A stretch of DNA of 23,723 bases from a virus. Positions 13,290-21,677 of this stretch are shown here, piece after piece. Where the stretch lies: positions 1-23,723 of the IMG/VR virus record IMGVR_UViG_3300033388_005029, one strand, 5' to 3'. The translations under genes and the position numbers were made by a program. Under the pieces are notes generated by a model. It was given only the letters and a program-made list of their open reading frames with translations. It did no database searches and was not told the DNA's origin. Position 1 is the stretch's first letter. The number at the start of each line of letters is the position of its first letter.

Positions 13290-13927
13290 GTGGAACTTTT
13301 GAGGCATATTCAAATTTATCTGCTTCAATGGATAAAATTCATGAGGCTCACTGGGAGTCAGGTAACGAGGCTCACAGTAAACTAGGTTTTTTAGTTAAAA
13401 GTAGTATGGAAAAAGCGTTAAGAAAAAACAAAACAAACTATACTATTCAAACTAACAAAAATGGGAAGAGACTGATAGTTAAAGAAAACACCTCTCATTC
13501 CATGGGTGACAGGTTTGATGCTCACTCAGGCAAAAAACTAAACACCCATATGGGTAACTTTATCCAATGGCGCACATATTCAACAACTGGTACAACGGTA
13601 GTTGGTGGCTTGATGAAGGCAGGACAAACCGAGATAAGAGATGAAGGAAAAGTTGTAGGTAGAACCAAAGTTTTTGGAGTTCACCAAGAATCAGTAGATA
13701 TTCTCGAAAAGATAAGTTCTGGTCAGCTAGGCAAAGCCAAATGGGTTCATCCAAGAGGTGTAGTAAGTATGAAAAGATTTGTCGGAACTCACAAGCCAAC
13801 AAATTTCATATCAGAAGGAAAATCGTCAGCACTATCTGGTGCAGATTCAAAAATCGTCAAATGGTATAAAGATGCTGTGAACAGACGAGATGACCTTAAA
13901 AAACAACCTATAAAAAGGATAGTGTAG
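13286..13927 (+). CDS. Minor tail protein, gpZ-like
   Basis: This encodes 213 aa (lambda gpZ is 192 aa), in the gpZ slot between the connector and the gpU-like gene. It is basic, with an N-terminal helical part (residues 10-50), a Gly/Thr beta segment (TYSTTGTTVVGGLMKAG, about 97-113) and a basic C-terminus. The pattern fits the tail-completion proteins (gpZ/HK97 gp10 type) acting at the head-proximal tail end. ATG 13286 overlaps the preceding stop. Its own stop overlaps the next GTG. Confidence 0.55.
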   Translation: MSGTFEAYSNLSASMDKIHEAHWESGNEAHSKLGFLVKSSMEKALRKNKTNYTIQTNKNGKRLIVKENTSHSMGDRFDAHSGKKLNTHMGNFIQWRTYSTTGTTVVGGLMKAGQTEIRDEGKVVGRTKVFGVHQESVDILEKISSGQLGKAKWVHPRGVVSMKRFVGTHKPTNFISEGKSSALSGADSKIVKWYKDAVNRRDDLKKQPIKRIV

Positions 13928-14463
13928 TGGAAGAAGACTTATTTGAGCAGATAACAAATGCAATAGCAGTATTGCTAAAGAACGATGCTGGATTTACTAC
14001 TTATTGTGAGGATAATTTGGGATCAGCAATGAACCCAATCGACAATTCTATTACACTTGAAGGTCATAAAGGTCAAGTTCCTTTTTTTGTTATTTCCAAA
14101 GGTGAAGAAGAGCATTTTTTTAACAGAGGTACAGCTTCAGGAACAAAAAATCTCTTCCCTTGTAGTATTATCTTTTTTGGTGACTTTAAAACAGACCAAA
14201 GTGCTGATAAAAATTTCACTCTTCCACCAGGAGCAAAAACTACTATCAATGGCATAACTACATATACTCCTTCTGATGTTATGAGAAAAGTCGCAAGATT
14301 AGCAGGCTTTATTGTAAACAAAGAGGCAGAATGTATTGTTCCACAGTTAAGACTAGAAAACTTTACTGTATTCAGTGAAGGGTATTACGATAGAGAAAGC
14401 GGTGCAGTTGGTTCAATCTTGAACTTAAACATGTATATAGAAAATAGAGGCTATAATAACTAA
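13927..14463 (+). CDS. Tail terminator/minor tail protein, gpU-like
   Basis: This encodes 178 aa with a GTG start overlapping the preceding TAG, and AAGGA 7 nt upstream. It is a mixed alpha/beta protein with a helix at the N-terminus (EQITNAIAVLLKND) and several beta segments (PFFVISKGEEEHFFNRG, FPCSIIFFGDF, LNLNMYIENRG). Position directly before the tail tube gene is that of lambda gpU, which ends tail tube growth and joins head and tail. Lambda gpU is 131 aa, so this one is longer. The call is contextual. Confidence 0.55.
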   Translation: MEEDLFEQITNAIAVLLKNDAGFTTYCEDNLGSAMNPIDNSITLEGHKGQVPFFVISKGEEEHFFNRGTASGTKNLFPCSIIFFGDFKTDQSADKNFTLPPGAKTTINGITTYTPSDVMRKVARLAGFIVNKEAECIVPQLRLENFTVFSEGYYDRESGAVGSILNLNMYIENRGYNN

Positions 14464-14475
14464 AAAGGATTTATA

Positions 14476-15666
14476 ATGGCAGCACCAGAAGAAAACACGA
14501 TATATAGAGGAAAGAAAATCCTCATAGGAAAGATGTCAGATTTAAACACATCGACATGGATAGCTACAGCAGCTTTGGATATTTCAAAGTTTGTAACAGC
14601 ATTTACAGCGAATACTAAACCTCAGAAAGAGACAGTTGAGCTGATAAATAATGATGGTCAACAAGCATCAGACATCACAGGGTCAACTAAGTTTGACGGG
14701 AATTTAGACCTTAACTTAGCAACAGGTCTTTTAATGCCACTTATTAGTGCTGTTTATGGTGGAGGAACACAAGTGCCACTAGCACCTGCCGTTTGGGTTA
14801 CTGCAACAGTGACTCAGGTTGGAGATATAGTAGAACACTCAGGAGGTAAATTTCTTGTAGCACAACAAGTGTTAGGTGATGCAACAACAGGTGCAGTAGA
14901 ACCAACAGTAGGTGCTGAACTAGACTATGACAATTTAGCTATAGATGGTACAGATGCTTCAAATGGTGTAATCTGGAAACTTAGAGATAATCTGTATAAC
15001 TCTCCTGACCACAAAACAGGTTTCTGTACGGACAAACTCTTTATCATTGAGAGAGTAAGTGAAGGCTGTGGTAGTGCAAATGTTTTTGATACTATTTCAT
15101 TAAACGTAGAGCTTACATATTTCACGATTGAAAAATCAGATGGTGCAATCTCTCAGAAACAATCTATTCCTTGGTTGTCAACAAAAACTTATAGATCAAG
15201 TGATGCAGACTTTGAAGACATTACGGTTACTTTAGAGACATCTCCAAGAGATTTAACTTACAATGCGGATGATGTAACTGTAAGAGTTGATGGTGACAAA
15301 TATGGTACAGTTCATAACTTTAAACTTCCATATACTCGTCAAGTAACAAATGTTGATAGTGTTGAACCTAAAGAGCAAATCATTAAAGTAAATGCTCCTC
15401 AGTTTAGTGGTGATATCACTATTGAACTTGATCCTGCTGAATACACAGCAGTTCTTGCTTCAGTTAAAAAAGAAATCACAATTGATTTTGATAAAGGTGA
15501 CGGTGAAAAAGCATTGTTTACTTATCCATCAGTAACTTTTGATGAGCCAGAAGTTCAGACAACTGGTAATGAACCTAGATTGTTGATGATTATCCTGAAA
15601 CCAACAGGTGATGCAGCAACATCAATGGGAACAGTAGATATAACAACAGCTACTTTGTGGGCTTAA
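14476..15666 (+). CDS. Major tail tube protein, gpV-like, with inserted module
   Basis: This 396-aa protein has the tube-protein pattern: an N-terminal part with ILIGKMSDLNTSTWIA and KETVELINNDGQQASDITG (about 15-70), and a C-terminal beta-rich region ending SVTFDEPEVQTTGNEPRLLM. At about 103-170 lies a separate module (VWVTATVTQVGDIVEHSGGKF ... IDGTDASNGVIWKL) of the kind placed in phage tail and fibre proteins as a surface, possibly carbohydrate-binding, domain. Hexamers stack around the tape measure to make the tube. AAGGA is 6 nt before ATG 14476. It is longer than lambda gpV (246 aa), partly because of the insert. Confidence 0.85.
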   Translation: MAAPEENTIYRGKKILIGKMSDLNTSTWIATAALDISKFVTAFTANTKPQKETVELINNDGQQASDITGSTKFDGNLDLNLATGLLMPLISAVYGGGTQVPLAPAVWVTATVTQVGDIVEHSGGKFLVAQQVLGDATTGAVEPTVGAELDYDNLAIDGTDASNGVIWKLRDNLYNSPDHKTGFCTDKLFIIERVSEGCGSANVFDTISLNVELTYFTIEKSDGAISQKQSIPWLSTKTYRSSDADFEDITVTLETSPRDLTYNADDVTVRVDGDKYGTVHNFKLPYTRQVTNVDSVEPKEQIIKVNAPQFSGDITIELDPAEYTAVLASVKKEITIDFDKGDGEKALFTYPSVTFDEPEVQTTGNEPRLLMIILKPTGDAATSMGTVDITTATLWA

Positions 15667-15670
15667 AGAT

Positions 15671-15689
15671 TCTCCTCTTTTTGAGGAGA
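15671..15689 (+). terminator. Hairpin after the tail tube gene
   Basis: A perfect 7-bp stem TCTCCTC / GAGGAGA closes a TTTTT loop, 5 nt after the stop. No T-run follows, so it is a weak terminator or 3'-end stabiliser. Confidence 0.45.
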
Positions 15690-15695
15690 TTCCGC

Positions 15696-15701
15696 TATAA
15701 T
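15696..15701 (+). promoter_or_regulatory. -10 promoter element before the chaperone genes
   Basis: TATAAT lies just after the tube-gene hairpin and starts a leader of about 125 nt before the G-like ATG. There is no clear -35. Confidence 0.45.
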
Positions 15702-15706
15702 ATCAA

Positions 15707-15788
15707 CAAGCTTTTTTTTCAGTGCAGTTTGTGTCAAGCTTCTGCACTGCAAAAAGGGCTTAGTAATCTGAGTTTAAAAAGCTTGACA
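15707..15788 (+). promoter_or_regulatory. Structured leader with competing pairings upstream of G
   Basis: A hairpin CAGTGCAG (15720-15727) / CTGCACTG (15742-15749), extendable by flanking T and A runs, has the loop TTTGTGTCAAGCTT. Its loop 15732-15741 (TGTCAAGCTT) is perfectly complementary to 15779-15788 (AAGCTTGACA). Segment 15776-15785 (AAAAAGCTTG) is also perfectly complementary to 15707-15716. These last two pairings exclude each other. A 5'-UTR switch controlling G expression is inference. Confidence 0.5.
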
Positions 15789-15831
15789 ACTTCAAAAACT
15801 CCCCTTAAAAAAAACGTCAAAAGGACACCTT

Positions 15832-16593
15832 ATGTCAAAAGAGTTATTAAAAAACATCGAGTCTCATCTTCAGGATGAAAAAAGCAAGATAGCAATTTCA
15901 AACATAGTAGCAGTTCTTGATGCAAAAAGAGACGCAGTTCTTCCAAAAGTTTTAGAAGAGATACTTGAAAAAGTAAAAAATAATCCTCTTGCTGAAAAAG
16001 AAATCAAGAAAAAACAAGATGAAATCCAAGAGATGATGCTTCAAGGGGAGCTAGAAGGAGATGAGCCTGCTATAGAGTTGCTTGATGCAGTTTCAACGCC
16101 AGAAGAGTTAGGTAAGTTGCATGAAGCTGGGATAACTTTAGCAGAGTTTGTAAAGCTAGGTACTGAGATAAATATTAAAGTCTTTTCTCATAAGTATCTT
16201 GATGAAAATGAAAACTATGTTTTTAAAGAACCACCTTCTCATAAAGAGATGAAAGTGTTGAGTTTTCATGAAAGTAAAGAGGTTAGAAAACAAGGTAAAA
16301 AAGTAAGAGCCGAGGCAAATAAAGTCATATTAAAATACCAAGAAGCAAGATCAATAAGTGAAAATGGTAAAACAGATGCTGATGCAGCAACTGAAAAAAT
16401 AAAATCATTAACCCAAGAGATAAAAGAGATGCAAGAAGACACAAAATCAGTTTCTGAAGCTCTAAACGAGATGGCTTTAAAATATAGTGGTCTTGATAAA
16501 AACTCCATGACAGAGTGGGAGCAAAATCTAGCTATCTCAAAAGTTATAGCAATGGCAGAAGGAAGCTATACTCCACCTATGGGAAAGAGCTAA
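15832..16593 (+). CDS. Tail assembly chaperone, gpG-like
   Basis: This encodes 253 aa, almost all helical and charged, in the position of lambda G between the tube and tape measure genes. A long coiled-coil stretch runs from about 165 to 220. G coats the tape measure during tail assembly and is absent from the virion. Near its 3' end, at 16581-16587, is GGGAAAG in phase G GGA AAG, just before the TAA, allowing a -1 shift into the T frame. AAAAGGA precedes ATG 15832. Lambda G is 140 aa; this one is longer. The frameshift signal makes the call firm despite low sequence similarity. Confidence 0.82.
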   Translation: MSKELLKNIESHLQDEKSKIAISNIVAVLDAKRDAVLPKVLEEILEKVKNNPLAEKEIKKKQDEIQEMMLQGELEGDEPAIELLDAVSTPEELGKLHEAGITLAEFVKLGTEINIKVFSHKYLDENENYVFKEPPSHKEMKVLSFHESKEVRKQGKKVRAEANKVILKYQEARSISENGKTDADAATEKIKSLTQEIKEMQEDTKSVSEALNEMALKYSGLDKNSMTEWEQNLAISKVIAMAEGSYTPPMGKS

Positions 16594-16955
16594 CCTCTTT
16601 AATCGAATGGCATTTTAGTGAAAAGCGACAAAAGGCTATAAGTAGAATATCAAGCGACAGAAAAAGAGGCGTTCCAATAAATAATGGATACTATGAAAAG
16701 AGACCCACTATTATAGAGGGTCTTAAATCTCCACCTCATTCCGAAGAAGTTAATGAAATATACGGCTTTATAACTGACAATCATTTCTACACCATAAATA
16801 GAGGTGTTGGAATGGGTATAGATGTCTCAATAGCTCCTGACATGTTAAAGCTATGCCAAAGAGGAGACAGAAAAGGTATAGATGCAGATAGATATGAAGA
16901 CTTCTTTTTTGATTTTGTAAGAAGACAAAATGAACTAGAGCAAAAAAAAGACTAG
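15832..16955 (+). CDS. GT fusion tail chaperone made by -1 frameshifting
   Basis: Ribosomes slipping -1 on GGGAAAG (16581-16587) would read on as GKELTSLIEWHFSEKRQK and continue to TAG 16953-16955. The product is about 374 aa: 252 residues shared with G and 122 of T. In lambda a few percent of ribosomes do this, and GT recruits tube subunits to the G-coated tape measure. The heptamer is identical to lambda's and in correct phase. Frequency here is unknown. Confidence 0.8.
16581..16587 (+). promoter_or_regulatory. -1 ribosomal frameshift site GGGAAAG
   Basis: The heptamer is read G GGA AAG in the G frame, the X XXY YYZ form. It is the same sequence used in lambda G/T and lies 3 nt before the G stop codon. 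Confidence 0.88.
16587..16955 (+). CDS. T reading frame (C-terminal part of GT)
   Basis: This is the 122-aa open frame entered by the frameshift. The frame is open upstream to 16515, where only a GTG without a useful ribosome-binding site exists, so independent translation is unlikely. The sequence includes a basic helix (SEKRQKAISRISSDRKRG) and an aromatic/acidic C-terminus (YEDFFFDFVRRQNELEQ). T-type domains contact the tail tube protein. Confidence 0.75.
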   Translation, partial: ELTSLIEWHFSEKRQKAISRISSDRKRGVPINNGYYEKRPTIIEGLKSPPHSEEVNEIYGFITDNHFYTINRGVGMGIDVSIAPDMLKLCQRGDRKGIDADRYEDFFFDFVRRQNELEQKKD

Positions 16956-16970
16956 CTATTTTTGCTAGTC
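16950..16970. terminator. Hairpin overlapping the T stop codon
   Basis: A perfect 7-bp stem GACTAGC / GCTAGTC has the loop TATTTTT and includes the TAG stop. It is preceded by eight A, so on the minus strand it is a hairpin followed by T8, a good intrinsic terminator in that direction. On the + strand it lacks a T-run. Confidence 0.5.
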
Positions 16971-16996
16971 CATACCACAATAAATAGAAAAAATCA

Positions 16997-17033
16997 TTGA
17001 CATACATCAACAAGCGTATAATTTAGATATAAT
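16997..17033 (+). promoter_or_regulatory. Promoter region before the tape measure gene
   Basis: TTGACA at 16997-17002 and two -10 boxes follow: TATAAT 17017-17022 (14-bp spacer, short) and GATATAAT 17026-17033 (25-bp gap, too long). The second matches the other boxes in the window and is 30 bp before the ATG. It is the likelier -10, acting without the -35. Confidence 0.5.
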
Positions 17034-17063
17034 TGTACAATCATAAAAGCTTCAAGGATTGAT

Positions 17064-20000
17064 ATGTCTTTCTCAACAGAACTAAAAACAGTAATGAAGC
17101 TAGACGACGATCAATGGAAAAAGTCTCTCAAATCAATAAAACAAGCCGAAAAAGAAACCACAAAAGATATTGAAAAAAATACCCTAAAAATATTTAATCT
17201 AAAAGAGAAGCTAGAGAATAAAGAAAAACAACTTCATTTGGCTAAAATCTTCCAAAATAAAGAAAACCAAAAACGATTCAGAGAAGATGCGAAGTTAATA
17301 AGAAGCGAAATAGCTCTCATCAATAAAAGAAATAATGCTCAAAAAGCAGGTTTAGAATTTGTAAAAATCAGAAAACATAACACAGAAGCCTTTCGAAAAG
17401 GAATAGGTAAAGAGACTGATGCTATAAATAAAAACAATAAAGCAACAGGAAACGCAACAAACAATTTAGTAAGGCACCTAAGACAACTAGAAACGCTAGT
17501 AGTAGTATACTTTGCTCTGACAAGAGGTTTTCAAGCTACTATAGGTATGGGTCTTCAAGTAAACAAAATGATAGAAGATAACACTTCTGGTATCGCAGCA
17601 CTACTATCTGCAAATACACAGATGGTTCTATCAAATGGTCAAGTTGTAGATAGCTATGAAAAGTTTAGAATAGGTCAAAAAGTAGCAGCAGAAACAATGC
17701 TAGAACTTAAAAAGGCTTCAGTATCCACTTTCGCAACATTTCCACAGTTGACCGAGCTATTTCAGCAATCAATCGGTCATACATTAGGCATGGGAAAAGC
17801 TTTCGGCACAACAACAGATGAGATTATAAAAAATACAATCAAACTAACTCAAAGCATTTCTAATATCGCAGGAAGCATCGGAATGGAAATGCGTAAAGCC
17901 CAAGAAGAGATCAGATCTCTTCTTTCAGGGAATGTCTCTACGGATTCTCTAATCGCAGTTTTACTATTTGGTTCACCAACTAAAGCAAATGAAGCTATGA
18001 GAGCAGCTAAAAAAAGAGGAGAAAATGGTGTTAAAAACATGCTCGACAATATGCTCGAAGCATTTGAGCCTCTAAAAGACACCGAAACATATACAAGGTC
18101 ACTACTAAAACTTGAAGATGCTTGGTCATCAACAATGCAACAACTATCAAAACCAATATTTGACGACTTAAAAACAGTCTTTTCGGAATTAGCAAAAGAC
18201 ATAAGTGACAACAAAGATGAAATAACAAATAGTTTTGAAGAAGTATATGATGTAGCTAAAGAAACTATAGGAGCTTTAGGAAATGTTTTTGAAGATGCCG
18301 AAAATGCTTTTGCTTCGCTAGAAGTAGTGGCAGAAGGACTTAAACATACAGTAGTTGGAACAGTGATAGTAACAAAAGCGATGCTAGGCGCACTATCAAA
18401 CGGATTTAAGACTATAGAGCTATCAGCAATAGGATGGGCAACACTCTATAAAAAAATATCAATGAGTGATAGTGAATATGCAGCATATCTCGCAAAAGCT
18501 AAAGGAAGATACAACTCTCTAATCAGAGAAGTAAAAACATTTGATGAATTAATAGCAAGTGGTATAGAAGCTGGACAAACAATGAGAGACATGTTTGATT
18601 CATCAGGCAAAACAGTAGAGATGGATGTGAAAAGCTTAAACTCCCAATTAACACAAACAAGAGCTATTCTAAAACAACTAGAAGCAAGTGGAGCAGAAGA
18701 GAGTCAAATTGAAAGATTTGCGAAACATTTAAAACTACTAGAAGGAAAACTAGTTACAAAATTAGCAATAGACTTCAACCATATTGCAAAGAGAATAAAA
18801 GAGAATAACAAAGGATTAGAAGAGACACAAAAACTCCAAGCTTTAATAATAAAAGATATAGAGCAGAGAAAAAAACTAGAAGAGAAGTTAAATATCGGAG
18901 GATTAAACGCCAATCAAATTGCAGCAACAAGAGAACAACTTTCTCAACTGTCAATCGCAACAGAAAACGATAAAGCAAAAATAGCTGAGATAAATCAAAA
19001 AGCAGCTATGAAAGACTTAGAAATAAGTCAAGCACTCTGGGTATCAGAACAAGGTCTTATTGGTGTTGAGGTTAAAAAGTCTACTCTAATAGGCTTTAAA
19101 ATTGTTGCAAAAGAAAAAGAAGTTGCTTTAGCTGAAAAAGGCAATGAAAAATCAAAAAAGCAAACTGAATTAAATAATTTAATCCTTCAACAAAATCAAG
19201 CTCTCACATCAGAGAAAGAAAAACAAAACAAACTAGATGAGAAGTTTATATTAGACCCTATAACACTAGATATAAGAATGAAAGGATTTGATGAGGTTTC
19301 AAATGCTATAGCTGGTATAGGTAATGGTATGCAAGATTTGCAACATATAAATGTTGAATATCAAAAAGACCTTATTAAAATAGGAAAGACTTCTCTAAAG
19401 GGAGCGAAATTAGAAAAAGCCAGAAGTGATGCAGCATTTAAAAGTGCAACCGCAACAGTAGGTGGCTTTGCAAATATGACGGGTGCGTTAGCTGGATTTT
19501 ATGATGAAGATGATGACAGAAGAGAAAAGCAATTAGTTTTAGCCCAAGTATTCCAAGCAGCACAGATGGCTATGCAGGTTGCACAGATGGTTCAGTCTAC
19601 GGCTTTCACTTCATTATTTGTAGCACAAGAAGCAGTGAAGGCACAAGCAGCAGGAGCAACAGCAGTGGCAGTAGCAGCACAATCTTCACCGTGGACAGGT
19701 TTTGCTACAGCAGCAGCAATGATAGCCCTCCTTGGCTCGATAGGAATAGCATTAGGTGGTTCAGGTGGTGGAGCATCACAAGAAAATCAATTTGATATAA
19801 GAAGAGAAGAAATAGAAAATCAGTATACTCCTATAACAGACAGATTAGATAGACAGATTAGTCTATTAGAAAGTATTGACTTAACAGGTAGTGTTGGTGT
19901 TGTAAGTATTGAAAAAGCATTAATAGAGTTTAAAAAAGTTGGCGAATTAACTATTGTTGATTTTAGAGAATCATTAATTAATAGTAGAAGAAATGTTTTC

Positions 20001-21677
20001 TTGCCGAAAAACACACCAGGGATAGAGAGTGAAGTTTTTAAAGGTCAGCAATCAGCTGAAATTTTTGCAAAAACTTTGGAAAAAGAGTTGCAGAGTTTGT
20101 TCGGAAAAGATTTTATTGCAGATTCTTTTATTGATCCAGAGGCTGGGGTTGATATTATTGGTGAAGTTGGAGGTTTTAAGGTAATTACAAAACTTGATAT
20201 TCCAGAAATCACATCATCTTTAGAAAACACATTATTATTTTTGACAAGAATTAAAGATTCAACTATTGATTTTTCAGGAGCAATAAGTGAAGGCGATATT
20301 GATGATATTTTATTCAATATCCAAGGGTCTATAACGGATTTTGCTCTATCACTTACAGATGTTGTGGGCGAAATGTCAAGTGCATCAGAATCGTTTAGAA
20401 GTATTTTTGATGATATCACAGGAAGTACAAAGTTTGCAGATCAAGAACTAAGACAAGCTTTTGCAGATTTTGACAGTATTCGAGGTCAAACTCCCTATGT
20501 TGATTATTTATCTGCCCAAATCAACGCAATAACAAAAGTAGAGCAAAATTTCAATAAAAATATTCAAGAGATATTATTATCAACGGATATAGACGATATT
20601 CTTGCTCAAACTGATGCGGTAATAGCACTTCAAGAAGCTACAAATTTTGCTTTTGAAGGTGGAGTAAAAGATGCTTTAAACTATTTAGACAGCATTGAAT
20701 TAGTAGGCGAAGCTATGACCACTTCAGTAGAAAACCGAAAAGAATACTTAGACAGCTTTAAATCAGAAGAACAACTTCTAGCAGATTTGGCTCAAACGAT
20801 AGGAGTAGATGTAGCGAACAATTTAGTAGAACTAGATTTGATGTTTGAAACACTGTCAAATGACATATTCGGATTAACAGATGCAGAGTTTGAATTAATA
20901 ATGGCAAATAAAGACTATCTTGTTTCTATAGGTGAAATAGAAGATTCTATTACATCTATGATAGATTCATTAAGAAGTTTTAGAGATTCGATGCTGTCCA
21001 CCTCAGAGATGTTACAAAAAACTATAGATGGATTAAGAGAAGGAGATCTAACAGAAGAAGATTTATTGACTTCATATAAAACACAGTTTAATGCTTTGGC
21101 AGCAGAGATAGATACTTTTACAGATTCTTCTGGAAATTTATTGCCACAGTTTCAAGATGATTTTACAGAAGCAGCGAATAGTTTGAGTGAAATATCTAAA
21201 AACATAGTAGATTCTCAGATATTAACAGAAGCAGAAAAAGAAAATCTAACATCTTCTATAATAGGTGAACTTGAAGCAGTAAAACAAATAGCAGACCTCA
21301 CAGAACAAACTTTATCCGTATTTGTGGTAAATAAAGAGCTAACAGTGACTTCGGCAACTTCTTTGACAGATTATATTGCAGACCAAGGTATAGAACCTGC
21401 AAACAATCTAAATAGTTTTGCAGTAGGTAGCCCTTTTATTCCAAGAGACCAAGTTGCAAACATACATAGAGGTGAAATAATTATAGATTCTCAAAGCGCT
21501 AGTATATTGAGAAACTATGGAATACCGACAAATTCAGGAGACGTTAGAGAGCAAATTGTGCTTTTAAAGCAAATTTTAGATAAACTAACAGCAATAGAAA
21601 TAACCAGCACAACAACAGCTGACTCTACAGAGTCAATGGATCAAACTGGTATCGAACTAAGAGAGGAAAGCGCATAA
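17064..21677 (+). CDS. Tail tape measure protein, gpH-like
   Basis: This 1537-aa protein is the largest gene of the window, in the tape measure slot after G/GT. Residues 1-130 are coiled coil. A hydrophobic stretch (LETLVVVYFALTRGFQATIGMG, about 140-165) is followed by the usual helical repeats. A long Ala/Gln helix and membrane-type segment (AAAMIALLGSIGIALGG, about 880-905) ends in a Gly run. The C-terminus has FAVGSPFIPRDQVANIHRGE (about 1450-1470), the motif near the end of many tape measures. It sets tail length and helps DNA entry. At about 0.15 nm per residue it predicts a tail near 230 nm. AAGGA is 5 nt before ATG 17064. Confidence 0.92.
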   Translation: MSFSTELKTVMKLDDDQWKKSLKSIKQAEKETTKDIEKNTLKIFNLKEKLENKEKQLHLAKIFQNKENQKRFREDAKLIRSEIALINKRNNAQKAGLEFVKIRKHNTEAFRKGIGKETDAINKNNKATGNATNNLVRHLRQLETLVVVYFALTRGFQATIGMGLQVNKMIEDNTSGIAALLSANTQMVLSNGQVVDSYEKFRIGQKVAAETMLELKKASVSTFATFPQLTELFQQSIGHTLGMGKAFGTTTDEIIKNTIKLTQSISNIAGSIGMEMRKAQEEIRSLLSGNVSTDSLIAVLLFGSPTKANEAMRAAKKRGENGVKNMLDNMLEAFEPLKDTETYTRSLLKLEDAWSSTMQQLSKPIFDDLKTVFSELAKDISDNKDEITNSFEEVYDVAKETIGALGNVFEDAENAFASLEVVAEGLKHTVVGTVIVTKAMLGALSNGFKTIELSAIGWATLYKKISMSDSEYAAYLAKAKGRYNSLIREVKTFDELIASGIEAGQTMRDMFDSSGKTVEMDVKSLNSQLTQTRAILKQLEASGAEESQIERFAKHLKLLEGKLVTKLAIDFNHIAKRIKENNKGLEETQKLQALIIKDIEQRKKLEEKLNIGGLNANQIAATREQLSQLSIATENDKAKIAEINQKAAMKDLEISQALWVSEQGLIGVEVKKSTLIGFKIVAKEKEVALAEKGNEKSKKQTELNNLILQQNQALTSEKEKQNKLDEKFILDPITLDIRMKGFDEVSNAIAGIGNGMQDLQHINVEYQKDLIKIGKTSLKGAKLEKARSDAAFKSATATVGGFANMTGALAGFYDEDDDRREKQLVLAQVFQAAQMAMQVAQMVQSTAFTSLFVAQEAVKAQAAGATAVAVAAQSSPWTGFATAAAMIALLGSIGIALGGSGGGASQENQFDIRREEIENQYTPITDRLDRQISLLESIDLTGSVGVVSIEKALIEFKKVGELTIVDFRESLINSRRNVFLPKNTPGIESEVFKGQQSAEIFAKTLEKELQSLFGKDFIADSFIDPEAGVDIIGEVGGFKVITKLDIPEITSSLENTLLFLTRIKDSTIDFSGAISEGDIDDILFNIQGSITDFALSLTDVVGEMSSASESFRSIFDDITGSTKFADQELRQAFADFDSIRGQTPYVDYLSAQINAITKVEQNFNKNIQEILLSTDIDDILAQTDAVIALQEATNFAFEGGVKDALNYLDSIELVGEAMTTSVENRKEYLDSFKSEEQLLADLAQTIGVDVANNLVELDLMFETLSNDIFGLTDAEFELIMANKDYLVSIGEIEDSITSMIDSLRSFRDSMLSTSEMLQKTIDGLREGDLTEEDLLTSYKTQFNALAAEIDTFTDSSGNLLPQFQDDFTEAANSLSEISKNIVDSQILTEAEKENLTSSIIGELEAVKQIADLTEQTLSVFVVNKELTVTSATSLTDYIADQGIEPANNLNSFAVGSPFIPRDQVANIHRGEIIIDSQSASILRNYGIPTNSGDVREQIVLLKQILDKLTAIEITSTTTADSTESMDQTGIELREESA

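Noticed and set aside
15657-15878. Plus-strand open frame of 73 codons across the leader before G
   Set aside because: It starts inside the tail tube gene, runs through the hairpins and enters G in another frame, and has a low-complexity sequence. The RNA structure explains the region better.
16515-16586. Independent start of T at GTG 16515
   Set aside because: There is no useful ribosome-binding site, and the slippery heptamer in phase explains how T is reached.
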